A DNA stretch of 64,000 bases from Virgibacillus salarius (GTDB taxonomy: Bacteria; Bacillota; Bacilli; Bacillales; Amphibacillaceae), in assembly GCF_039521925.1 (NCBI RefSeq), contig NZ_BAAACY010000011.1, positions 4,015 through 68,014 on the forward strand. The letters run 5' to 3'. Shown here one piece after another: positions 27,052-35,957 of this stretch (position 1 is its first letter; every line of letters begins with the position of its first letter). Under the pieces are notes generated by a model. The model was given only the letters and a program-made list of their open reading frames with translations, was not told where the DNA came from and did no database searches. The translations under genes were made by a program, and so were the position numbers.

Positions 27052-28176
27052 TTAATTTTTTGCTGCTTCCTGGATAATTGCTGTAACTAACTCTGTTACT
27101 TTAACCAAATCTTCTACTTTGATCCGTTCATTTGTTGTGTGGATTTCTTCATAACCAACAGCAAGATTGACAGTCGGGATTCCGTGACCTGCTATAACAT
27201 TTGCATCACTACCCCCACCACTTTTTAGCAATTTACTTTCTCGACCAATGGCCTTGGCAGCATTACGTGCAACTTCAACTACTAAATCGCCTTCCTGTTG
27301 TTTATATCCAGGATACATGACCTTAACCGATACTTCAGCGGTACCACCAAATTCTTTAGCAGTATTTTCAAAAGCATCCTTCATTTTTTTAACTTGTACT
27401 TCCATTTTTTTCGGATCCAATGACCGGGCCTCAGCTAAGATCTCGACATGATCTACAACGATATTCGTTTGCTTACCGCCTTCAAATCGACCAATATTAG
27501 CTGTTGTTTCATCATCAATTCTTCCGAGTGGCATTTTAGCTATTGCCTTCGCAGCTAAGGTTATAGCTGACACTCCTTTTTCAGGAGCTACGCCAGCATG
27601 AGCTGTTTTTCCTTTAATTACGGCAAATACCTTTGCTTGGGTAGGTGCGGCTACAACGATATCACCTACATCTCCATTACTGTCTATTGCATAACCGTAT
27701 TTTGCATGGAGCATGGATGGATCCAGTGCCTTCGCTCCTACTAAACCAGATTCTTCACCTACAGTTATTACAAATTGAACATCACCATGCTCTAAATTAT
27801 TTTCATTAACTGTACGGATAGTCTCTAGAATTGCGGCCAAACCCGCTTTATCGTCCGCACCTAAAATGGTGGTTCCATCCGAAATAATGTAACCATCTTT
27901 AATACTAGGGTTAATGGCTTTACCAGGAACTACAGTATCCATATGTGAGGTAAAGTAGATTGGGTCTACACTATCTTTGGTGCCTTTCCAATTACAAATT
28001 AAGTTACCAGCACCATGCCCTGTTGTTGATTTACTGGCATCCTCTATAACCTCTAATCCTAAATTAGAGAACTTCTCCTTTAACACTTTTGCTATTTCTG
28101 TTTCTTGTCCTGTCTCAGAATCAATTTTAACTAGTTCAAAAAATTCTTCTAAAAGACGTTCTTCATTAATTAGCAA
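27052..28176 (-). CDS. M20 peptidase, tripeptidase T-like (YqjE)
   Basis: 374 aa. Motifs: TSHMDTVVPG (about 75-84), LGADDKAGLAAI (about 104-115, bridging Asp) and TVGEESGLVGAK (about 137-148, catalytic Glu). PepT/YqjE-family cytosolic dinuclear zinc aminopeptidase; substrate specificity is inferred from family only. It follows the broken carboxyltransferase gene by 22 bases in the same transcript. Confidence 0.88.
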   Translation of the reverse strand: MLINEERLLEEFFELVKIDSETGQETEIAKVLKEKFSNLGLEVIEDASKSTTGHGAGNLICNWKGTKDSVDPIYFTSHMDTVVPGKAINPSIKDGYIISDGTTILGADDKAGLAAILETIRTVNENNLEHGDVQFVITVGEESGLVGAKALDPSMLHAKYGYAIDSNGDVGDIVVAAPTQAKVFAVIKGKTAHAGVAPEKGVSAITLAAKAIAKMPLGRIDDETTANIGRFEGGKQTNIVVDHVEILAEARSLDPKKMEVQVKKMKDAFENTAKEFGGTAEVSVKVMYPGYKQQEGDLVVEVARNAAKAIGRESKLLKSGGGSDANVIAGHGIPTVNLAVGYEEIHTTNERIKVEDLVKVTELVTAIIQEAAKN

Positions 28177-28198
28177 AACAAATCCTCCTATACATCAA

Positions 28199-29771
28199 TT
28201 ATATTGGGATATTACCGTGTTTCTTACTAGGACGATCCTCTGTTTTATTTTGGAGCATTTCCAAAGCTTCAATTAGCTTTAATCTGGTGTCACGAGGATC
28301 AATAATATCATCCACCATTCCTAAACTAGCAGCCTCATAAGGATTTGCAAAACGTTGCAGATATGTACGTATTTTTTCTGCTTGTAACTGATCCGGATCA
28401 TGACTCGTATCAACTTCGTTAGCAAACATAATAGGGACAGCTCCCTCGGCCCCCATAACAGCGATTTCTGCATTCGGCCATGCATAGACAATGTCTGCTC
28501 CAAGTGATTTACTATTTAATGCCACAAAGGCACCACCATATGCTTTTCGCAGAATCACTGTTACTTTTGGAACCGTTGCTTCTGCATATGCGTAAAGTAG
28601 CTTAGCGCCATGACGTATAATTCCATCATGTTCCTGTTTAATACCTGGGATAAATCCAGTAACGTCTTCTATGGTTACCAAGGCTATATCAAATGCATCA
28701 CAAAAACGAATAAACCGAGCCGCTTTATCACTTGAATTGATATCTAATCCACCAGCTAAATACTTTGGTTGATTACAAATCATCCCAACCGTTTGCCCAT
28801 TAATTTTTGCAAATCCAACAACAATATTTTTAGCAAAATGTTGATGCACCTCAAAGAAACTACCTGAATCAACTATATTGTTTATTACTTTTTTTACATC
28901 ATAAGGTGATCTGCTATCAAAAGGAACTATCTCTATTAAATCACTTCCATTGGATAATTCACAGTAATTTGCAATATCTTCTGCTTTTTCTTGATCAAAA
29001 GCAGGCAAATAATGAATTAATTGACGAACGGTTTCCAATGCTTCTTCTTCCGTATTTGTTTGAAAGTGAGCATTTCCACTCTGTTTATTGTGGACTGGAA
29101 GCTCCCCCCAGTTCCTCTCCTGCTATTTGCTCTCCAGTAGCTTTCTCTATTACTTTCGGACCCGTAATAAACATTTGTGATGTTTGTTTAACCATTATAA
29201 TGAAATCAGTAAGCGCTGGTGAATAAACTGCTCCACCTGCACTTGGTCCCATAATTACCGATATTTGAGGTATTAAACCAGAATACTTAACATTTCTGTA
29301 AAAAACTTGACCATATCCATCTAAAGAAGATACACCTTCCTGTATACGAGCACCACCAGAATCAATTAATCCTACAATCGGAATTCTATTTTTTGCAGCT
29401 AAGTCCATAACAGCAGTAATCTTCTTCGCGTGCATTTCTCCTAGTGCTCCACCATAAACGGTAAAATCTTGAGCAAATAGGTAAATAGATCTACCATTAA
29501 CTTTTCCGTAGCCAGTTACGACACCCTCACCATTACTATCAACGGCTATGCTGTTACACGAAGAACAAACTCTCTGTTTCATGAAAGGATTTATTTCTAC
29601 AAAAGATTGCTTATCTAGTAACACTTTAATTCTTTCCCTTGCTGTTAATTTCCCTTTTTCATGTTGTTTACGAATCCGCTCTTCTCCACCACCAAGCTTT
29701 ATTTGCTTTCTCTTTTCATATAATTCCGTGATTTTATCATACATATCCACGATGTTCACTTCTCCTGACAT
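28199..29771 (-). pseudogene. yqjD: Acyl-CoA carboxylase carboxyltransferase (YqjD/MmdA-like), frameshifted
   Basis: Together the two frames make a full carboxyltransferase of about 520 aa (propionyl-CoA carboxylase beta or methylmalonyl-CoA decarboxylase alpha type). The first part starts at 29771 (MSGEVNIVDMYDKITELY) and has GLIDSGGARIQEG and MGPSAGGAVYSPA. It ends at a TAA at 29085-29087 after EELGGASSPQ. The other frame continues at once with VHNKQSGNAHFQTN and later IEDVTGFIPG and LRKAYGGAFVA. Removing one base near 29093-29098 restores GGASVHNKQSG, the expected family sequence. The second part has no real start (TTG inside the domain). Either a true inactivating mutation or a sequencing error. 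Confidence 0.88.
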
Positions 29772-30178
29772 AATTCAAATAATACACCATTTGCTACACT
29801 TGGATGAAGAAATGCTATTTGTTGCCCATCAGCTCCTATTTGTATTTCTTCATCTATTGCCTGAATACCTTTCTGCTTCAAAAGGTCTACCCGTTGCTGG
29901 ATATCGTCGACTGCTAGTGCAATATGGTGCAAGCCTTCTCCTCGTTTGTTAATAAATTCAGCTACTGTAGAAGTTGTGGTGATTGGTTCGATTAATTCTA
30001 AATAAGCTTCTCCCACTTTTAAAAAGGCCACTCTAATGGATTGCGAATCGATTGTTTCCATTTGTGTCAACTTAAGACCTAAACACATCATGTAAAAAGG
30101 CAAAGATTCCTCTATATTCTTAACTGCTATTCCAATATGCGTAATGTGATTGACAGCTTTCGTATCAGACGAATTCAT
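29756..30178 (-). CDS. mce: Methylmalonyl-CoA epimerase (YqjC-like)
   Basis: 140 aa vicinal-oxygen-chelate fold. HIGIAVKNIEESLPFY at the N-terminus and HHIALAVDDIQQRVDLL (about 81-97) supply the paired His ligands, with a Glu in ELIEP and at the C-terminal FELCQEK. Interconverts R and S methylmalonyl-CoA. Its 3' end overlaps the start of the carboxyltransferase gene by 16 bases, tying the pair to propionyl/methylmalonyl-CoA metabolism. No mutase gene is in the window. Confidence 0.85.
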   Translation of the reverse strand: MNSSDTKAVNHITHIGIAVKNIEESLPFYMMCLGLKLTQMETIDSQSIRVAFLKVGEAYLELIEPITTTSTVAEFINKRGEGLHHIALAVDDIQQRVDLLKQKGIQAIDEEIQIGADGQQIAFLHPSVANGVLFELCQEK

Positions 30179-30202
30179 TTTCAGCCCCCTATTTGTATGT
30201 TT

Positions 30203-30345
30203 ATATAAAGTGAAACTTCCATCCAGCTTTTACTAAAACAAATACGTACAAAGGCTTAAATCGCCACGTCCTGTGGCAACGCCTTTGTGACCTACTTCCA
30301 TGTAGGCCCGAACCAATCGGACATTTACTGGCAGTCGTTTCCTCA
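30203..30345 (+). repeat. Structured repeat C, copy 2
   Basis: Starts TATAAAGTGAAACTTC and ends TTACTGGCAGTCGTTTCC. It contains a hairpin CAAAGGC...GCCTTTG enclosing GCCAC/GTGGC and a second hairpin CCTACTTCCATGTAGG. It lies upstream of mce, in the 415-bp gap before prli42. An apparent minus-strand ORF across it has no family resemblance. Confidence 0.55.
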
Positions 30346-30592
30346 CTTATCATTAGTGATTTCATTTTATTGCTTGATGTGAGGGTTTTACGACAAGTTA
30401 CATGTGAAATACATTCGTATGTTGATTCATCAATAAGCAATCACCTATACTAGCTTATTGATCATTTTCACGAGAAAGAACATTGGAGCTGAAAAACGCT
30501 TAAATAGTGAGATAAATGTTTATTACCACTTGTCCAAAAGTAGTTTTCAAGGTAAAATAAACGTAGTATTTTAGGAGTGAAGGAGGATTTGT

Positions 30593-30700
30593 ATGTCCCA
30601 AAAATCAAAGCGTGCTCGAAGAACGAAAATTATTGTATATATTATGATAATTGCAATGCTCCTATCCACTTTGACAGCAGGTCTAGCATTGTTTATATAA
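30593..30700 (+). CDS. prli42: Stressosome-associated miniprotein Prli42
   Basis: 35 aa: MSQKSKRARRTKIIVYIMI continues into a single membrane helix with LLSTLTAGLALFI at the end. A basic N-terminus, one helix and the ST-T-G pattern match Prli42, the membrane anchor that links the stressosome to oxidative-stress sensing in Listeria. The ribosome site is excellent (AAGGAGG, 7 bases before ATG). A short gene easily missed by length cut-offs. It is monocistronic on the plus strand between repeats C and A. Confidence 0.8.
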   Translation: MSQKSKRARRTKIIVYIMIIAMLLSTLTAGLALFI

Positions 30701-30803
30701 GAATATTAACTATGGGATATCATTAAGAAGGACACTAGCTCAGAATTTCCTGAACTTATACCGCTTACTAATGTTTGTCCATAACGAATTACGTCATAAA
30801 ATG

Positions 30804-30994
30804 AACAAAAGCGCAAGCGCCCAAATAGAAACGTAGCGACTGGAGCGAGTCAGCGGAGTTAAAGGAATCACGGTGATTTTGCGAACCGCTGATGACTTAG
30901 ATTAGGACGATTCGTGAAGTCGGCTAGATTCTGGGCGCTGGAGCTAGTCGCAGCTCAACGCGCTCATATTTATCTACACGGTTTTCCTAGACTA
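30804..30994 (+). repeat. Intergenic repeat A, copy 3
   Basis: AAAAGCGCAAGCGCCC, core GCGACTGGAGCGAGTC at 30836-30851, GATGACTTAGATTAGG and GGGCGCTGGAGCTAG, in the same orientation as the other copies. The 3' hairpin is degraded. It lies between convergent prli42 and yqjA. Confidence 0.85.
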
Positions 30995-30996
30995 TT

Positions 30997-31031
30997 AAAA
31001 AAGACTGTACCACACATGGGTCCAGTCTTTA
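30997..31031 (-). terminator. Intrinsic terminator of yqjA
   Basis: Minus strand AAAGACTGGACCCATGTGTG then GTACAGTCTTTTTTAA: the AAAGACTG/CAGTCTTT stem overlaps the yqjA stop and ends in a T tract. Confidence 0.85.
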
Positions 31032-32009
31032 TGCTTCTTTGCTTGTTCTTCTCTTAGGTCTAACATCACTTTCTTTAAACCTTTTTTTCAATAATAGATA
31101 GTCTTCAATATCATGTAATAATCGAAAAAGGTTTGCTCTCGTTTCAAATTCTTCTCTCGAACATGGAAGGTCCTCTCTATCGAAATCCTTTCGCAATTGC
31201 TCTAATTCCTCTAGGTAGATAATTGCTGTATTCCCAGGATGTACAGCTTTCGATAGCCCTTCAAAGAAGGAGGCAATTTTTTCCGTTATCGAGTCTTTTT
31301 TGGGCAATTTAGTTACAAGTGGAAGCATTCGCTGTAATAATTCAAATTGTCTTGATCGCATACGAAAATAATCACGATATGGGTGCTTATTGCGTAATAT
31401 ATGATTTTCTTTATCACGCTCTACTAAGTCCGCTGCTTCGACCAGTAGCTGTTCAATTCTTGTTATTTCATTTCCATCCCATACAATATTCCTATTGCGT
31501 ACATATAATGCGATTTCATATAGCACGGACTGAAAATTTTCTTCCAATTCTCGTTGCTTTTCTTTTAACTTTTTATCTAGGCTTGGCATATATAAGTTTA
31601 GTAATAATCCAGTTCCAATACCAATGATTATTAATAGAAATTGATCAACTAAGAAATCATAATCTAAATAATGTGCACCGTATAAATTTAAAATAATAAC
31701 TGAGCTTGTTGCAATACCCTGTGTAATATTTAAATACACCGTTATTGGGATAAAGATTGCTAGTAATAAGCCAACCACTGCTGGATGATAGCCTATATAA
31801 TGAAAAAATAGAATGGACAGAATAGATGCAATAATACATGCTAAAAAGCGATTCCATGCACTTAAAAAAGATTGTTTTCGTGATGGTTGGATACATAAAA
31901 TGGTAAGAATACCAGCTGATACAAAATTTGTTACTCCTAATAATTGAGCTATCCAAATAGCAATAGGTGTTCCTATAGCTGTTTTAATAGTTCGATAGCC
32001 TATCTTCAC
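31029..32009 (-). CDS. yqjA: Membrane protein YqjA, aromatic acid exporter/FUSC family
   Basis: 326 aa. The N-terminal half has about five membrane helices (about 10-150, beginning KTAIGTPIAIWIAQLLGV); the C-terminal half is a charged, helical cytoplasmic domain (about 155-320) rich in E/K/L that may form a coiled coil. Matches the ArAE_1 plus ArAE_1_C layout of B. subtilis YqjA. The name implies export of aromatic acids, but function in Bacillus is unproven. Confidence 0.85.
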   Translation of the reverse strand: MKIGYRTIKTAIGTPIAIWIAQLLGVTNFVSAGILTILCIQPSRKQSFLSAWNRFLACIIASILSILFFHYIGYHPAVVGLLLAIFIPITVYLNITQGIATSSVIILNLYGAHYLDYDFLVDQFLLIIIGIGTGLLLNLYMPSLDKKLKEKQRELEENFQSVLYEIALYVRNRNIVWDGNEITRIEQLLVEAADLVERDKENHILRNKHPYRDYFRMRSRQFELLQRMLPLVTKLPKKDSITEKIASFFEGLSKAVHPGNTAIIYLEELEQLRKDFDREDLPCSREEFETRANLFRLLHDIEDYLLLKKRFKESDVRPKRRTSKEA

Positions 32010-32046
32010 GTTCCATTCTCCTTTACCGTTCCACTCAGGTTACCGG

Positions 32047-32083
32047 AAAAAAAGGCTGACCTACGATAACATAGAGACAGCCC
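32047..32083 (-). terminator. Probable terminator after brxB
   Basis: Minus strand GGGCTGTC and GGTCAGCC form an imperfect stem followed by seven T, 27 bases past the brxB stop. Confidence 0.6.
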
Positions 32084-32109
32084 TCATTTCATATCTAATC
32101 AAACAATTT

Positions 32110-32541
32110 TTAGACTTCTTCACAATGCTTATCAAATATCGTTTGAAGCTTACTTATGACATCCATAGCACTATGTCCTTCAATATCATGTCGTTCTAAC
32201 ATGGTTACTATTTTACCATCTTTCAAAAAGGCAAATGAAGGTGAAGAAGGTGGATAACCTTCAAAATATTGTCTTGCTTTTTCTGTTGCTTCTTTATCTT
32301 GGCCAGCAAATACTGTCACTAATTGATCTGGGCGTTTATCATAATGTATGGAATTAGCAGCAGCTGGTCTTGCGATTCCACCAGCACATCCACATACTGA
32401 ATTAACCATTACTAACGTTGTACCCTCTTTAGTAAGTGCTTGATCCACTTCTTCAGGTGTTGTTAGTTCTTGATAACCAGCCTCTCTAATATCCTTACGC
32501 GCAGCATCTACAACATCATTCATAAATATGTTAAAATCCAT
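32110..32541 (-). CDS. brxB: Bacilliredoxin BrxB (YqiW)
   Basis: 143 aa UPF0403/DUF1094 thioredoxin-like protein with the diagnostic C50-G-C52 motif in NSVCGCAGGIARPAA. Bacilliredoxins remove bacillithiol from S-bacillithiolated proteins after oxidative stress. Position next to the bkd operon corresponds to B. subtilis yqiW (BrxB) rather than yphP (BrxA). It lies 108 bases after bkdB and may be partly read from the same transcript. Confidence 0.92.
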   Translation of the reverse strand: MDFNIFMNDVVDAARKDIREAGYQELTTPEEVDQALTKEGTTLVMVNSVCGCAGGIARPAAANSIHYDKRPDQLVTVFAGQDKEATEKARQYFEGYPPSSPSFAFLKDGKIVTMLERHDIEGHSAMDVISKLQTIFDKHCEEV

Positions 32542-32649
32542 TAAAAATCAAACCCCTCACTTGAAGTAACTTTTATACTATAGATAGGATACCAGCATCA
32601 GTTTGATATTTCAATTAAATACGTTCTCCGAACAAGGAATTATATTGTT

Positions 32650-33921
32650 CTAATACACATTAATTGTATTTTCATTCATATTCTCTAAAATTTCTTTCAC
32701 ACGTGCGAGGAAGTTGCCGCAAACAAGACCATCCAATATACGATGATCTAAAGATAAGGATAAATTAACCATGTCACGAGCTGCAAACATATCATTAACG
32801 ATCATTGGTCGCTTCACAATAGATTCAACCTGCAAAATTGCTGCCTGTGGATGATTGATAACGCCCATGGAGTGGATAGAACCAAAGGAACCAGTATTAT
32901 TAACGGTAAATGTACCGCCCTTCATATCATCGCCAGTTAATTTGTTAGTTCTTGCCTTTATTGCTAGTTCATGAATTTGCTTAGCAATTCCTTTTATACT
33001 TTTATCGTCTGCATGATGAATCACAGGCACGAATAATTCTTCGTCTTTCGCTACCGCGATCGATAAATTAATATCCTTACGCTGAATAATCTTATCTTCT
33101 GCCCATGTACTATTTAGTTGTGGGAATTCTTTTAAGCTTTGAGCTACAGCTTTCACAAAAAATGCAAAAAATGTTAATCCGTAGCCTTCTTTTTGCTTGA
33201 ACGAATCCTTTATTTTATTTCTGTATGTAACAAGATCTGTTACATCTACTTCAACAGTCATCCAAGCATGAGGAATTTCTTGTTTAGATCGAACCATATT
33301 TTGGGCGATCGCTTTACGCACTCCTGTAACTGGGATTTCGATATCACCTGTTTGCATAGTCGGCTGTGGTTTCGACGGAGATTCTTTTGCTTGTTTATTT
33401 TCAACAGTTGGTGTTACAGCTTTATTGTCATGTTCTGTAGGAGCTGGTATCTTACCAGAAGAAATTAGCTTTTCGATATCCTTTCTAGTAATTCTACCTG
33501 CTTTACCTGTGCCTTCTACCTGTTCAAGATCTATATTATTTTCTTGCGCCATTCGTAATACAGCTGGAGAATAACGTTTTTTCATAGACTGATCTTTTGC
33601 ATCATTAGAGCTGTCCATATCGGTTTGCTGCTTATTCTCCTTGCTCGGTTCTGAACCTTTTGCGGCACCAGCACTACTTGCTTCCGTATCGATATAACAC
33701 ATTAAATCTCCAACTGCAATGGTGTCCCCTTCTTGAGCAACTAATTCCTTAATTGTTCCAGTAAAGGAGGATGGCACTTCTGCATTTACTTTATCTGTCA
33801 TTACTTCAGCAATAGGATCATACTTATTCACTTTATCTCCAACATTAACGAGCCAAGAACTAATCGTCCCCTCTGTAACACTCTCACCCAATTGTGGCAT
33901 ATTAATTTTTTCTTTCGCCAT
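32650..33921 (-). CDS. bkdB: Branched-chain alpha-keto acid dehydrogenase E2 (lipoamide acyltransferase)
   Basis: 423 aa. Lipoyl domain 1 to about 77 with the lipoylated K44 (MTDKVNAEVPS), a Ser/Gln-rich linker, a peripheral-subunit-binding domain (about 115-152, YSPAVLRMAQENNIDLEQVEG), a second Pro/Lys linker, and a catalytic domain ending with the active-site DHRILDG. It transfers isobutyryl, isovaleryl or 2-methylbutyryl groups to CoA. Last gene of the bkd operon, 20 bases after bkdAB. Confidence 0.96.
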   Translation of the reverse strand: MAKEKINMPQLGESVTEGTISSWLVNVGDKVNKYDPIAEVMTDKVNAEVPSSFTGTIKELVAQEGDTIAVGDLMCYIDTEASSAGAAKGSEPSKENKQQTDMDSSNDAKDQSMKKRYSPAVLRMAQENNIDLEQVEGTGKAGRITRKDIEKLISSGKIPAPTEHDNKAVTPTVENKQAKESPSKPQPTMQTGDIEIPVTGVRKAIAQNMVRSKQEIPHAWMTVEVDVTDLVTYRNKIKDSFKQKEGYGLTFFAFFVKAVAQSLKEFPQLNSTWAEDKIIQRKDINLSIAVAKDEELFVPVIHHADDKSIKGIAKQIHELAIKARTNKLTGDDMKGGTFTVNNTGSFGSIHSMGVINHPQAAILQVESIVKRPMIVNDMFAARDMVNLSLSLDHRILDGLVCGNFLARVKEILENMNENTINVY

Positions 33922-33941
33922 TTGTGGTCTACCTCCTTTAA

Positions 33942-34925
33942 TTAAAATTCTGCAAGTTCCCGCATTGCTTTTTCCACTTTGTCTGGATTAATCATAAAAT
34001 ATTTTTCCATTGTTGGCGCATATGGCATTGCTGGTACGTCCGGTCCAGCAAGTCGTTGAACTGGCGCATCCAAATCAAACAGGCAATTTTCTGCTATAAT
34101 TGCTGCTACCTCACCGATAATACTACCTTCTTTATTATCCTCGGTTATAAGTAAAACCTTGCCTGTCTTTTTAGCAGCTTCAATAATGGCTTCTTTATCC
34201 AGTGGGTATACTGTCCTTAAATCTAGAATATGAGCATCAATACCCTCTTCCGCTAGCTTTTCAGCCGCTTGAAGCGCAAAATGAACACATAACCCATACG
34301 TAATAATGGTAATATCTGAGCCTTCACGTTTCACATCAGCTTTACCAATCGGTAATACATAGTCATCCTCGGGTACTTCTCCTTTTAATAAACGATATGC
34401 ACGTTTGTGTTCAAAGAACAATACTGGATCGTTATCACGAATAGAAGCCTTTAATAATCCTTTAGCATCATATGGTGTTGATGGCATCACTATTTTTAGC
34501 CCAGGCTGATTGGCAAATACCGATTCAACTGATTGGGAATGGTATAATGCTCCATGCACGCCGCCTCCATAGGGAGCACGAATCGTCATTGGTACATTCC
34601 AATCATTATTTGAGCGATAGCGAATTTTAGCTGCCTCTGATATTATTTGGTTTACAGCTGGCATGATAAAATCAGCAAATTGCATTTCAGCTACAGGCCT
34701 CATCCCGTACATTGCAGCACCAATTCCAACACCTGCAATAGCAGATTCCGCTAATGGTGTATCTAAAACACGTTCCTCTCCAAATTCTTCAAATAGTCCA
34801 TCAGTAGCACGAAATACGCCACCTTTTTTACCTACATCTTCACCTAAAACAAATACATTTTCATCTCGTTTCATTTCTTCTTTCAAAGCAGTTGTTACTG
34901 CCTGGATATATGACATTACTGGCAT
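33942..34925 (-). CDS. bkdAB: Branched-chain keto acid dehydrogenase E1 beta
   Basis: 327 aa, transketolase-like E1 beta subunit. Conserved stretches include VFVLGEDVGKKGGVFRAT, DTPLAESAIAGVGIGAAMYG and a C-terminal transketolase domain. Pairs with BkdAA to form the thiamine-diphosphate decarboxylase of the complex; 16 bases separate the two genes. Confidence 0.96.
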   Translation of the reverse strand: MPVMSYIQAVTTALKEEMKRDENVFVLGEDVGKKGGVFRATDGLFEEFGEERVLDTPLAESAIAGVGIGAAMYGMRPVAEMQFADFIMPAVNQIISEAAKIRYRSNNDWNVPMTIRAPYGGGVHGALYHSQSVESVFANQPGLKIVMPSTPYDAKGLLKASIRDNDPVLFFEHKRAYRLLKGEVPEDDYVLPIGKADVKREGSDITIITYGLCVHFALQAAEKLAEEGIDAHILDLRTVYPLDKEAIIEAAKKTGKVLLITEDNKEGSIIGEVAAIIAENCLFDLDAPVQRLAGPDVPAMPYAPTMEKYFMINPDKVEKAMRELAEF

Positions 34926-34941
34926 GACAATTTCCCCCTTT

Positions 34942-35937
34942 CTACTCTTCGTACACGTATTTTAAAGCATCTTCGGCAGGCGCATAGTCCGCATTCTCAG
35001 CATAATCTGTAGCCTCATTAACCTCCGCATTAATTGCATCATTTATTTGTTTTTCTACTTCCTCTGTTAATATGCCCTCATCTTTCAAATACTTAGCAAA
35101 GGTAATAACAGAATCTTTCTTTCTTGCTTCATCTACTTCTTCACTTTCACGATATAATCTATCATCATCATCACTTGAATGTGCAGTTAACCGATAGGAC
35201 ACCGCTTCAATTAACGTTGGACCTTCTCCAGCTAAAGCCCTGTCCCGTGCAGCTTTCACAGCCTCATAAACAGCAAGTGGATCATTACCATCTACAGTAT
35301 ATCCAGGCATTCCATAGCCTTGTGCCCGGTCAGCTACATTTTTACTTGCGATTTGTTTTTCAATCGGAACCGAAATAGCATATTTATTATTTTCTACCAT
35401 TGTAATAACAGGTAAGTCGTGAACTCCTGCGAAATTTAAACCTTCATGGAAATCCCCCTGGTTAGATGAGCCTTCTCCTAGTGTAACAAATGAAACAATC
35501 GGTTCTTTTTTCATTTTAGCAGCAAGGGCTACGCCAACTGCATGGGGAAGTTGAGTCGTAACAGGAGACGAGCCTGTCAGAATTCGATTTTTCTTCTGCC
35601 CAAAATGACCTGGCATTTGACGACCACCAGAATTGGGATCTTCAGCCTTGGCAAACCCAGATAGCATCAATTCCTTCGTTGTCATCCCAAAGGCCAATAC
35701 AACGCCCATATCACGATAATAAGGTGCAACATAATCACTTTTCCGATCTAATGCAAAAGAAGCCCCTACTTGTGCTGCCTCTTGTCCCTGACATGATATA
35801 ACAAATGGGATTTTACCGGCTCGATTTAACAACCACATTCTTTCATCAATTTTCCTTGCTAAGAGCATTGTTTTATACATTTCTAATACCATTTCATCTG
35901 TAAGCCCTAAAGCTTTGTGGCGATTTTGTGCCATCAC
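34942..35937 (-). CDS. bkdAA: Branched-chain keto acid dehydrogenase E1 alpha
   Basis: 331 aa. The thiamine-diphosphate motif GEGSSNQGDFHEGLNFAGV...ENNKYAIS (GDG-type start to NN end) lies at about 154-186, and the C-terminal phosphorylation-loop-like YRLTAHSSDDDDRLYR follows. Decarboxylates the keto acids of Val, Leu and Ile. Lies 20 bases after lpdV. Confidence 0.96.
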   Translation of the reverse strand: MMAQNRHKALGLTDEMVLEMYKTMLLARKIDERMWLLNRAGKIPFVISCQGQEAAQVGASFALDRKSDYVAPYYRDMGVVLAFGMTTKELMLSGFAKAEDPNSGGRQMPGHFGQKKNRILTGSSPVTTQLPHAVGVALAAKMKKEPIVSFVTLGEGSSNQGDFHEGLNFAGVHDLPVITMVENNKYAISVPIEKQIASKNVADRAQGYGMPGYTVDGNDPLAVYEAVKAARDRALAGEGPTLIEAVSYRLTAHSSDDDDRLYRESEEVDEARKKDSVITFAKYLKDEGILTEEVEKQINDAINAEVNEATDYAENADYAPAEDALKYVYEE

Positions 35938-35957
35938 TTAGTCCCTCCTTTTATAAA

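Noticed and set aside
29085..29771. Programmed ribosomal frameshift in the carboxyltransferase gene
   Set aside because: No classic slippery heptamer with a downstream stem is placed to restore the frame; a simple one-base insertion explains the sequence better. Related full-length proteins do not need frameshifting.
30201..30440. 79-aa minus-strand ORF upstream of the epimerase
   Set aside because: It runs through hairpins of repeat C, has no ribosome site and shows no domain-like pattern.
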